Assembly (NCBI GenBank): GCA_903821995.1
Contig: CAIJNI010000039.1
Coordinates: 1-64,000, forward strand
Source of the DNA: an uncultured beta proteobacterium
GTDB lineage: Bacteria > Pseudomonadota > Gammaproteobacteria > Burkholderiales > Burkholderiaceae
Length of the DNA stretch: 64,000 bases
Direction: 5' to 3'
Part shown: piece by piece, positions 30,715 through 37,969 of the stretch
Layout: every line of letters begins with the position of its first letter
Position numbering within the stretch: the first letter of the stretch is position 1
The notes under the pieces: model-generated
Database searches by the model: none
Told to the model about the DNA's origin: nothing
What the model saw: only the letters and a program-made list of their open reading frames with translations
Program-made: the position numbers and the translations under genes

Positions 30715-30743
30715 GTTTCAAGCGTGTGACAGTGGGATGAAAT
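30715..30743 (-). promoter_or_regulatory. Three-half-site Pho box upstream of olsB
   Basis: Read on the minus strand, ATTTCAT, CTGTCAC and TTGAAAC occur at exact 11-base steps. The central half matches the PhoB consensus almost fully and the first at five of seven positions. The box is 50 bases before the olsB start. Confidence 0.55.
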
Positions 30744-30760
30744 AAAGATAAAAAATCTCA

Positions 30761-31174
30761 TCATTTCAGTTTTGAAGCATTAAATAAATTTAAAACAACA
30801 CTTATCCAAGTAAAACCACAAAGAAGGAGTGCAAGCATCACAGCAGCACTTCCAAAATCCTTTGCTCTTTTGGATAGATCATGTTGCTCAAATGAAATTC
30901 TATCGATTGCTGCTTCAACACTTGAGTTGAGCAACTCAACGATTAAAACTAAAACTACCGAGCCAATTAAGACGGCACGTTCAATCGTTGAAACGGGAAG
31001 AAATAGCGCAACGGGGATTAATAGAATGGTGAGGGTGAGTTCTTGACGAAAAGCACTTTCTTCCCTCACTGCGAACTCCAAGCCATGCCAAGAATTAATT
31101 GCAGCTCTAAAGGCTCTGGTGATACCTTTATTTCCTTTATGGGGATTTTGCTCAATGGTGTATTTTTCACTCAC
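30761..31174 (-). CDS. dgkA: Diacylglycerol kinase
   Basis: The 137-residue integral membrane kinase phosphorylates diacylglycerol to phosphatidate. It has three membrane helices and the family signature ELLNSSVEAAIDRIS...KRAKDFGSAAV, which contains the metal and ATP ligands (Glu, Asn, Glu, Asp). The start is GTG, immediately after the stop of the upstream glycosyltransferase. In this operon it can recycle the diacylglycerol released by the PlcP-like phosphoesterase, balancing glycolipid synthesis against phosphatidate reuse. Confidence 0.93.
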   Translation of the reverse strand: MSEKYTIEQNPHKGNKGITRAFRAAINSWHGLEFAVREESAFRQELTLTILLIPVALFLPVSTIERAVLIGSVVLVLIVELLNSSVEAAIDRISFEQHDLSKRAKDFGSAAVMLALLLCGFTWISVVLNLFNASKLK

Positions 31175-32206
31175 TTAGCTTTGCTCCAATGCTTGTGTTT
31201 CTGAAGTTTTTGGCACGGGTTTAAGATGTTTTAAGAATTGTTCGCTAGCGACTTTCCATGAGAAAAGTTCAGCGTGTGCTCTGGCAACACTTCTTGGAAT
31301 ATTCAACGCTTGCAGGCATGCCTGTTGAAGGTCATTGTCCATGACACCAGCCAATGAATTTCCCAGAACATCTATAGGGCCTGTAACAGGATAGGCGGCA
31401 ACAGGAAGACCGCAGGCCATTGCTTCAAGAAGAACCAATCCAAAAGTATCTGTTTTACTGGGGAAGACAAAAACATCTGCTTTGCGGTACATATCTGCAA
31501 GAGTCGGGTGATTAATTACACCAAAGTATTTTGTATTGGGATATTTCTCTTTTAAATGATTCATTGCAGGTCCATCGCCGACGACCCATTTTTCTCCTGG
31601 GATATCCAGGCTTAAAAAGGCCTCAATATTTTTTTCGACAGCAACTCGACCTACATATAAAAAGATCGGATTTTCAGGATTGAGTACATGGGTTGTGTCA
31701 GCAGAAAATACGCTAAGGTCGACTCCTCGAGTCCATAGGACAACATTTTTGAAGCCATTGTGATCCAGATCAACTTTGACTACTTGTGTTGGGGCCATGA
31801 CCGATAGTGAAGGTCCATGAAACCATTTTAAAAATTTATAGGTAAGACTTAATGGAATGCCAGTTCTTGCTTTTACATACTCAGGAAATCGTGTGTGGTA
31901 GGCCGTTGAAAATGGCAAATCATTTTTGAGGGCGTATGAACGTGCCGAAAGTCCAAGTGGACCTTCTGTTGAAATATGCAAGGCGTCAGGACTAAATGCT
32001 TTAATCCGCTGTGCCACTTTACGCCCTGGTAGGATTGAGAGAGAAATATCGGGGTAAGTTGGGCAGGGGAGAGTTTTAAATTCAAGGGGTGACAAAATAT
32101 CAACTTCATTGCCCATAGCTTGTAATTCAAGGCGAGTTTGTTTTAGAGTTCTCACTACGCCATTGACTTGGGGTTCCCATGCATCTGTAACTATAAGAAT
32201 TTTCAT
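31175..32206 (-). CDS. agt: GT4 glycosyltransferase, Agt-like (diacylglycerol glycosylation)
   Basis: The 343-residue GT-B glycosyltransferase opens with IVTDAWEPQVNGVVRTL (donor/acceptor loop) and has YHTRFPEY. The nucleotide-sugar region carries FLYVGRVAVEKNIEAF and PSKTDTFGLVLLEAMACG. This combination is characteristic of the family that glycosylates diacylglycerol in phosphate-starved Alphaproteobacteria and SAR11 (Agt). It overlaps the PlcP-like gene by 4 bases, the same pairing as in those organisms. Sugar specificity (glucose, galactose or glucuronate) cannot be read from sequence. Confidence 0.85.
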   Translation of the reverse strand: MKILIVTDAWEPQVNGVVRTLKQTRLELQAMGNEVDILSPLEFKTLPCPTYPDISLSILPGRKVAQRIKAFSPDALHISTEGPLGLSARSYALKNDLPFSTAYHTRFPEYVKARTGIPLSLTYKFLKWFHGPSLSVMAPTQVVKVDLDHNGFKNVVLWTRGVDLSVFSADTTHVLNPENPIFLYVGRVAVEKNIEAFLSLDIPGEKWVVGDGPAMNHLKEKYPNTKYFGVINHPTLADMYRKADVFVFPSKTDTFGLVLLEAMACGLPVAAYPVTGPIDVLGNSLAGVMDNDLQQACLQALNIPRSVARAHAELFSWKVASEQFLKHLKPVPKTSETQALEQS

Positions 32207-33057
32207 TCGCTAAACTCTAAGATTGGAGATACTATTGATGAAATTTCAGACAAGGGTTGGGTAGTTTTAGTCGGTTCTGTTTCTATATAAATTGGAGTGA
32301 CTTCCATTGATTCTGGGCCATCAATAATATGTGGCCAATGAACGATCTTTAATTCACCTTCAAAAGTTTCAACGAGTGCTGTTAGGCTCTCGACCCAGTC
32401 GCCATCGTTGCAATACAGTAAGCCGTTGATATCTCTGATCTCTGCTTTGTGAATATGTCCGCAAACAACGCCATCGCAATCTCTTTTACGAGCTTCTCTA
32501 GCCATAATTGCCTCAAAATCGGCAATAAAACTCACAGCATTCTTAACCCGATGTTTTAAATACTGAGATAAAGACCAATATTGAAATCCTAATCGAATTC
32601 TGATGTCATTAAACCAGCGGTTAATGACTAAAATCATGGTGTAGGCTGTATCTCCAAGATAGGCTAGCCATCTTGCATACTGCATCACACTATCAAACAA
32701 GTCCCCGTGTGTGACCCACAGTCGGCGGTTATCAGCTGTGACATGGATTACTTCATGTTTAATTTCTATCTCACCAAAGGTCATGCCAATAAATTGACGT
32801 GCCATTTCATCATGATTGCCGGGGATATAAATAACATCTGCGCCTTTACGGACTTTTCGCAGGAGCTTTTGAATCACATCATTGTGAGTTTGTGGCCAGT
32901 ACCAAGATTTTTTAAGTCGCCACCCATCAATAATGTCGCCAACTAGGTAAAATGTTTTAGCATCATTGTGTTTTAAAAAATCGAGAAGATAATTAGCTTG
33001 GCAGCCAGATGTGCCTAGGTGAAGATCGGAAATCCAAATCGTGCGATATTGCATCAT
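32203..33057 (-). CDS. plcP: PlcP-type metallophosphoesterase (phospholipase C for lipid remodelling)
   Basis: The 284-residue calcineurin-like phosphoesterase has all metal motifs: ISDLHLG, GDIIDGW, GNHDE, THGDLFD and CGHIHKAE. It resembles the UDP-2,3-diacylglucosamine hydrolase superfamily, but the segments LKKSWYWPQTHNDVIQKLLRK and GFQYWSLSQYLK match the PlcP group. PlcP degrades membrane phospholipids to diacylglycerol under phosphate stress. It heads the plcP-agt-dgkA operon behind a three-half-site Pho box. The start has no ribosome-binding site and lies close to a possible -10 (TAATGT), so the mRNA could be leaderless. Confidence 0.85.
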   Translation of the reverse strand: MMQYRTIWISDLHLGTSGCQANYLLDFLKHNDAKTFYLVGDIIDGWRLKKSWYWPQTHNDVIQKLLRKVRKGADVIYIPGNHDEMARQFIGMTFGEIEIKHEVIHVTADNRRLWVTHGDLFDSVMQYARWLAYLGDTAYTMILVINRWFNDIRIRLGFQYWSLSQYLKHRVKNAVSFIADFEAIMAREARKRDCDGVVCGHIHKAEIRDINGLLYCNDGDWVESLTALVETFEGELKIVHWPHIIDGPESMEVTPIYIETEPTKTTQPLSEISSIVSPILEFSE

Positions 33058-33081
33058 GGAAATACATTAGGCCTGACAAGA

Positions 33082-33110
33082 GTGACAGGCATGTGTTAAT
33101 TTTGTGTCAA
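33082..33110 (-). promoter_or_regulatory. Three-half-site Pho box between plcP and olsA
   Basis: On the minus strand TTGACAC, TTAACAC and CTGTCAC are repeated at exact 11-base steps, the helical spacing of tandem PhoB monomers. The last half matches the consensus at six of seven positions and lies 25 bases before the plcP start. The site is central to the divergent plcP/olsA intergenic region and could serve both genes. Confidence 0.65.
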
Positions 33111-33142
33111 TTTTATTACAGGAAATAAAACTTTATAATCCT

Positions 33143-33898
33143 ATGATTTTTATACACTATATAAGAGTTGTTGCTCATATTCTCAAGGGCATATTTGTTG
33201 TAATTTGTCTTTTTCCAATGGTTGGGGTAGAGAGAAAGGAGAGGCTTGTTCGTCAGTGGTGTCAAAAATTACTGGATATTTTTAATATTTCTATAGACAC
33301 CGAAATAGTCGGAGAATTGCCAAAAAATGGAGCATTGATAGTATCAAATCATATTTCTTGGTTGGATATTCATGCCATAAGTGCAATTTGTTCAGTGAGA
33401 TTTGTGGCTAAGTCAGAGGTGGCTCGTTGGCCAATTTTTGGTTTATTTGCAAAGAAGTTAAACACTTTTTTTATTAATCGAGAATCTAAAACTCAGGCAA
33501 GGAAAATGATCGGTGATCTCTCAGATGCTTTAAAAAGTGGAGACCGTATTTGTGTTTTTCCTGAGGGCACATCCTCAGACGGAACGAGCGTGCTCAACTT
33601 CCACTCAAACTTCTTTGAATCTGCAATACAGGCTCAAGTAGAGTGTATTCCACTGGGTATTCTTTATGAAAACCTACAGACGGGTGAAATGAGTACAGCT
33701 ACAGCTTTTATTGGTGATATGGGATTAATTGAGTCGATATCTAAAATTTCTCGTAGTCCTGCTCTGCGGGTACGTTTACTTTTTAATACGCCATGCCAAG
33801 AGAAAAATGACAGAAAAGCTTTAGCCAGAGAGGCTTTTGAGGCGGTGACTGAGGTTCGGTTAAAAATTATAGAAAGAAATGCTAGGGGAATTGCTTAA
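33143..33898 (+). CDS. olsA: PlsC/OlsA-like lysophospholipid (lyso-ornithine lipid) O-acyltransferase
   Basis: The 251-residue acyltransferase has an N-terminal membrane helix, motif I NHISWLD (HX4D), motif II FFINRES and motif [12 protein letters not shown]. The family acylates lysophosphatidic acid (PlsC) or lyso-ornithine lipid (OlsA). Proximity to an OlsB-like gene and a divergent Pho box favour OlsA, but PlsC cannot be excluded from sequence. I use the ATG at 33143, where family homology begins; a GTG at 33104 would run the gene into the Pho box. Confidence 0.8.
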   Translation: MIFIHYIRVVAHILKGIFVVICLFPMVGVERKERLVRQWCQKLLDIFNISIDTEIVGELPKNGALIVSNHISWLDIHAISAICSVRFVAKSEVARWPIFGLFAKKLNTFFINRESKTQARKMIGDLSDALKSGDRICVFPEGTSSDGTSVLNFHSNFFESAIQAQVECIPLGILYENLQTGEMSTATAFIGDMGLIESISKISRSPALRVRLLFNTPCQEKNDRKALAREAFEAVTEVRLKIIERNARGIA

Positions 33899-33921
33899 AA
33901 AAGGGTAGAATACTGGTTGTT

Positions 33922-33998
33922 CGGGGCGTAGCGCAGCCTGGTAGCGCATCTGCTTTGGGAGCAGAGGGTCGTGAGTTCGAATCCCACCGCCCCGACCA
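33922..33998 (+). tRNA. tRNA-Pro (anticodon TGG)
   Basis: The full 77-base cloverleaf can be drawn: acceptor CGGGGCG/CGCCCCG, D arm GCGC, anticodon arm CTGCT-TTGGGAG-CAGAG with TGG, T arm GTTCGAATCCCAC, and an encoded CCA end. A -10-like TAGAAT lies 10 bases upstream. Its 3' end abuts an integrase remnant, so it was probably an integration site. Confidence 0.97.
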
Positions 33999-34092
33999 AT
34001 TTTACGAAAAAACTTTTTTATAATCAAATAGATAAGTTTACCGTTTTCTTATTAAAAACTTCATGGTGTGATACAAAGGTGTGTTACTTTCC

Positions 34093-34284
34093 ATGGGTTT
34101 TAACTCAAAATTTCTCGTTCAAAATAGATTTGGAGTCTTTTACTTTCAAAAAAGAGTCCCAAATTTCTATTTAATTAAAAGTCCGGCACTGCCAAAGTTA
34201 GTTAGACTATCTCTTGGAACAAAATCAAAAAAAGAAGCAATCAAACTATCAAGGTTGATTGCAGGCATGAGATACTTTTTCTAG
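34093..34284 (+). pseudogene. Truncated phage-type integrase, N-terminal stub
   Basis: The 63-codon frame begins MGFNSKFLVQNRFGVFYFQK and continues with LSLGTKSKKEAIKLSRLI. This resembles the DUF6538 N-terminal domain of tyrosine recombinases (the segment '[YF]YFxxRVP'). The core-binding and catalytic domains are missing. Homology stops near 34262, precisely where a cheA fragment on the other strand also ends. Its position 95 bases after tRNA-Pro is typical of an island integrase. Confidence 0.65.
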
Positions 34285-34449
34285 GCGCTTGAGGTCAAAA
34301 AAACCACTACTGCCTTTTAGGGTATGCAATCCACGAAAGATATTACTGACTAAACCAATATTATCCGGGCCACTATCGAGGGCAACAAAATCAATATCGA
34401 GCTGGTCTAAAATCTCCCTAGCCTCAATAATGAACTCATTGAGTGTCAT
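34262..34449 (-). pseudogene. Truncated cheA, HPt (P1) domain only
   Basis: The frame encodes about 62 residues of a CheA P1 domain: LNEFIIEAREILDQLDIDF followed by the phosphotransfer site LHTLKGSSGFFDLKRLEKVSHA, where the His of HTLKGSSG is the phosphorylation site. The dimerisation, ATPase and CheW-like domains are gone. Translation runs into integrase sequence at the 34262 junction. It lies downstream of the chemoreceptor pseudogene in the same orientation, so this was once an mcp-cheA operon. Confidence 0.72.
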
Positions 34450-34487
34450 CCATAGTATCGTCCCCCTGCTAAAAAGATGGCTGGGTT

Positions 34488-36282
34488 CTAAACTGTGAAT
34501 TTCGAAACTAAAGCGTGCAGTTCAGTTGAAATCTTCGCTAGCTCAGCTGCCGCTTGTTGCGTATTTGAAGCTCCTTCTGTTGTACTTTGTGCCGTATCAG
34601 AAACACTCTTAATATTAGATGCAATTTCCGCACTACTTGAAGCGGCAACTGATACGTTACGCCCCATCTCACCTGTAGTCGCCGCTTGCTCTTCCACTGC
34701 GCTGGCAATTAGGCTAGAAATATCGTTAATTTTATTAATGATGCTAGAGATCTCGAGAATAGAGCTCATTGCTCCTTTCGTATCAAGCTGAATAGCTTTA
34801 ATACTGCCGCTAATTTCTTCTGTAGCTTTAGCTGTTTGACGCGCCAATTCTTTCACTTCATTTGCAACCACCGCAAAGCCCTTACCTAACTCACCAGCTC
34901 GTGCTGCCTCAATGGTGGCATTCAAAGCCAGTAAATTGGTCTGCTCAGCAATACTGGAAATAACCTTCAAGACACTACCAATTTCAGTACTCGAGGCACT
35001 AAGTTTAGCCATTGTGGCATTGGTCTTTGTGGCAATTTCCACCGCTTGATTCGCGACCGTTGAAGCTTCTACAGCACTAATTGATATTTCACGAATACTC
35101 GAGCTCATCTCCTCCACTCCAGCAGCAACCTGCTGTGTATTCGAACTCACTTCACCTGCAGAAGTAGAAACACCCCGCGCTTGAGCAGCTGTTTCTTCAG
35201 CATTCGAACTCATCTGCATACTGACTGCAGCCAACTCTTCAGAAGATCTTGATAAGGAATCCGCATTTATGGAGATGGCCTTAAACGCTGATTGCGAAGT
35301 CTGAATCAAACGATTGACCTGATTATTAATCTCTAGGAAAAAGCCTTCTTTACCTGCTAATGGTACTGAAGCTGTAAAGTCTCCAGCCGCAGCTGCTGAA
35401 ATAATGTCGCCAATTTGCTTGGTTGTTTCTTCTGCTTTTGTGGCATTTTCTTTTTCGCGTTGCGCAACCACGTCTGCAGCTTGTAAGCTTTTTTGAAGTA
35501 AGGCAACTGACTTCGACATTTTGCCAATTTCATTTTTATATTCTTGCCCCGATACCTCAGTATTTAACTGATTATTGGTGAGGTCTGTTAACGACTGCGC
35601 CAAACCATCAATGGGTTTAGAAATAGATTGATTGATGATAAAGATTACTGCCAGACTGATTACGATCATACAGACTAGACAAGATATCAAAAGTTGGCGC
35701 AAATCATCAGCATTTTTTTCGGCGATCTTTAAGTTGGTTTCCGCTCCCTCAGCCTTCTTATTGGCAATATCTCGTAAGGTTTCCAATAAGTCCTTCGCTG
35801 AATTTTGATACTGGGCTGAGGCAATTTCTTTATAAGCGGCATAGCTAGGATCGTTGGTCTTTGCTAAGGAAATTACTTTATCCACCTCTGCATAATATGT
35901 TGCTGCCTTCGTCTTTACAGTGTCTAACACCGCCTTTAATTCTGGTCTGATAACAGTTGGTAAAGCTTTTTCATAAAGATCCATTTGGGTTTTTTGAGCG
36001 TTTCTCAAACCCTCTAAAGCATTTTTAGCACCGGCTTCATCGCTAGCTTGAACGGGCCAACACATAACGATTCAATGCCCGACCAATCCCATTCGTTTCA
36101 CGATTCATTTGACGTAAATATGAAATTCCCATTAAATCTTTCTCGTACATTTTTTTCTGTCCAGCAATCAAATCATCAAATCCCCTTAAAGCTAAAGCAG
36201 TAATAGCTAAAGACATTAAGATGACAATCATAAAACCGATGATAAGTTTTGTCCTAAGTTGTAATTTGACAAATGAGTTCAT
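34488..36282 (-). pseudogene. Methyl-accepting chemotaxis protein, frameshifted
   Basis: Two overlapping frames (36043-36282 and 34488-36065) together encode one chemoreceptor of about 600 residues. The first has the N-terminal membrane helix and the start of a 4HB sensor, ending NRYVLARSS. The second continues with [16 protein letters not shown], the second membrane helix ([20 protein letters not shown]), a HAMP domain, and the signalling hairpin with [20 protein letters not shown] single-base change near 36050-36065 separates them. No other intact chemotaxis or flagellar gene is seen in the window. Confidence 0.85.
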
Positions 36283-36435
36283 ATAAAGACCGTTTGAATG
36301 TGAGATAGAGAAGAGTGATGGATTGAATTACATTAATTTAGTTACAAAATAATGAGTTTTCATTCAAATGTCTATTCCAATGAAAATAATGGTTATTTTT
36401 TTTATATTAACTTCACACCATGACTTATTTTTTAG

Positions 36436-36815
36436 GGGGTACTACAGACTGACTTATTTGTTAATTCGACTGCATTTAATAAAAGCGTAAACATCACGGG
36501 AATCTTGTTATATAAAAATAGTGGGTTATGCAAGTTCTTGAAGGTAAAGAAAGTGATGTTTCTGAACTTTATAGCAGGATTGTAAGAGATCTAAGACATC
36601 CAAGACATCCAAGACATCAAGATATGGTCCTTGTGTTCACTGGGGAGCAACCTAAAAGAGATTTTAAAGAGTGGTCCATGGCATTTTATGATCTAGATAA
36701 CGTTGATATCCATTCAATTGAAGGGTATAGCGAATATCTGAATATCCCATTGACTGATTTGTCGTTAATGAGTAATGAAACTAGATTAAGAAAATTTTTA
36801 ATATTAAATTTTTAA
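36436..36815 (+). pseudogene. BLUF-domain photoreceptor, frameshifted and 5'-truncated
   Basis: A frame from 36436 gives AFNKSVNITGILLYKNSGL, the central BLUF segment. At about 36525 the reading shifts to the next frame, which continues MQVLEGKESDVSELYSRI and ends with the BLUF-like DMVLVFTG, then DFKEWSMAFYDLD. The N-terminal strand with the flavin-pocket Tyr is missing. A 9-base unit is tandemly repeated three times at 36593-36619, giving RHPRHPRHQ where one copy is expected. The gene cannot make a working sensor unless frameshifting occurs. Confidence 0.7.
36593..36619 (+). repeat. 9-bp tandem repeat (aagacatcc x3) inside the BLUF pseudogene
   Basis: Two exact copies and a third with one changed final base lie head to tail in frame. 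They expand a single RH(P/Q) of the protein. This is likely replication slippage after the gene lost function. Confidence 0.8.
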
Positions 36816-36852
36816 TATTATTAAGTCACGATTTGTATCCCAGATGAATTTT

Positions 36853-37281
36853 TTAAAGATAACTTAAGTTTATTTTTATTGGAAAACTCATAACAAATGT
36901 AGCTCCACCTACAGCATTCTTTTCATAGCGAATATCACCACCATTTTTTTCAATAATATACTTTGATAACCAAAGTCCTATTCCCGCTCCATCTTCTTTA
37001 TTGGTCCCCATTAATTCAAATAGTTTACCCTCTATTTCTTGTGAAATTCCTGCACCATTATCGGAAAATATAATATGCTTAAATTGGCCGCTTTCTTTTG
37101 TAACTATTCGTATCCATTTATCATTTTTAGATAACTTAGATAAAGCATCAATTGAATTATTAATTAAATTCATAAAGATCTGAATCATCTCGATATCATT
37201 AATATGTACATGATAATTATTAGTTATCGTAGTCTCAACATTAATGCCCATTTGTTGAAGACGAGCTTTACAAATATCCAA
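36853..37281 (-). pseudogene. Histidine kinase C-terminal fragment (HATPase_c)
   Basis: The 142-codon frame is the ATPase domain of a sensor kinase: N box NLINNSIDAL, G1 SDNGAGIS, G2 DGAGIGLWLSKYI and the terminal GGATFVMSFP. There is no sensor, dimerisation or His box. The only usable start is a TTG at the very edge of homology, next to the point where a TAXI gene fragment begins on the other strand. It is therefore best read as a truncated gene, although a stand-alone ATPase domain cannot be ruled out. Confidence 0.7.
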
Positions 37282-37701
37282 GATGATGATGCGGCTAACT
37301 ATATGAGGGAAGGCCAGCCATCATTTTTATACCGATACTTACCTTTTTGGCTTGCGGTTTGGGTCGGGCGTTTACTAAAAATAATGATTCCACTTTTGGC
37401 TATTGGGCTACCACTAGCAAACTATTTGCCAAGTATTATTAATCTGAAGTTGAAGGTTAGGATGGCCAAGGCATACTTCGAGCTCAAAAAGATTGAAGAA
37501 GAAGCAACCCCTCTATTTTTTGGTGAGTCTGATATCGATAAGTTACTTCGTCTGCAGGAAAAGATTAACCAATTTGAGTTAGAAGCCAATCAAATGAAGA
37601 TTCCAGCGATGCAAACGGACTCATTTTTCAATCTTAAGCAAAATATTGTTACCTTGTCGGATCGGCTTAGAAATCGATTAAATGAAATTCAGGGTAAATA
37701 A
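37279..37701 (+). pseudogene. C-terminal fragment of a TAXI-family TRAP transporter receptor
   Basis: The open frame encodes about 140 residues, beginning DDDAANYMREGQPSFLYRYLP. A membrane helix (LLKIMIPLLAIGLPLANYL) and a charged helical tail follow. This is the C-terminal extension of large TAXI-type periplasmic receptors that carry a membrane anchor. The ligand-binding domain is missing; the 5' end meets the histidine-kinase fragment near 37280. Confidence 0.62.
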
Positions 37702-37725
37702 ATAGTTGCTTCTTTGATTAAATCC

Positions 37726-37753
37726 TTTGAGATGGGCAGCTGTCCTATATAAT
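37726..37753 (+). promoter_or_regulatory. Promoter for tRNA-Arg
   Basis: A perfect TATAAT at 37748-37753 is preceded by TTTGAG at 37726-37731, a 16-base spacer. It is followed after 9 bases by the tRNA gene. Confidence 0.6.
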
Positions 37754-37762
37754 AGAGGTCGA

Positions 37763-37839
37763 CTGCCCATAGCTCAGATGGATAGAGCAACAGCCTTCTA
37801 AGCTGTAGGTCGCACGTTCGAATCGTGCTGGGCAGACCA
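37763..37839 (+). tRNA. tRNA-Arg (anticodon TCT)
   Basis: This 77-base cloverleaf has acceptor CTGCCCA/TGGGCAG, D arm with AGCTCAGATGGATAGAGC, anticodon loop CTTCTAA (TCT), T arm CGCACGTTCGAATCGTGC and an encoded CCA. The 3' 20 bases reappear in degraded form at 38938, marking it as an integration target. Confidence 0.97.
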
Positions 37840-37840
37840 A
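37821..37840 (+). repeat. Attachment-site-like direct repeat, copy in tRNA-Arg 3' end
   Basis: AATCGTGCTGGGCAGACCAA is the tRNA 3' end. A second copy at 38938-38957 matches 17 of 20 positions, with all three differences C to T. Confidence 0.55.
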
Positions 37841-37969
37841 AACTCCAAAGGTCTACTCGGAATAAAACGTAAAGTAGGTCCCAGCTCAAACAAATGGAGC
37901 TGCCTTGAGACTCCACACTATGCAGCATATAAGCGTCCTTGCTCTGATATCCAGGGTATGATCGTCCCC

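Noticed and set aside
33134-33139. TATAAT as a -10 box for olsA
   Set aside because: Transcription would begin after the chosen start codon and there is no suitable -35, so it is probably chance in AT-rich DNA.
33104-33142. Longer start (GTG) for the OlsA-like gene
   Set aside because: It would place the Pho box inside the coding region and adds residues with no family match; the ATG at 33143 fits better.
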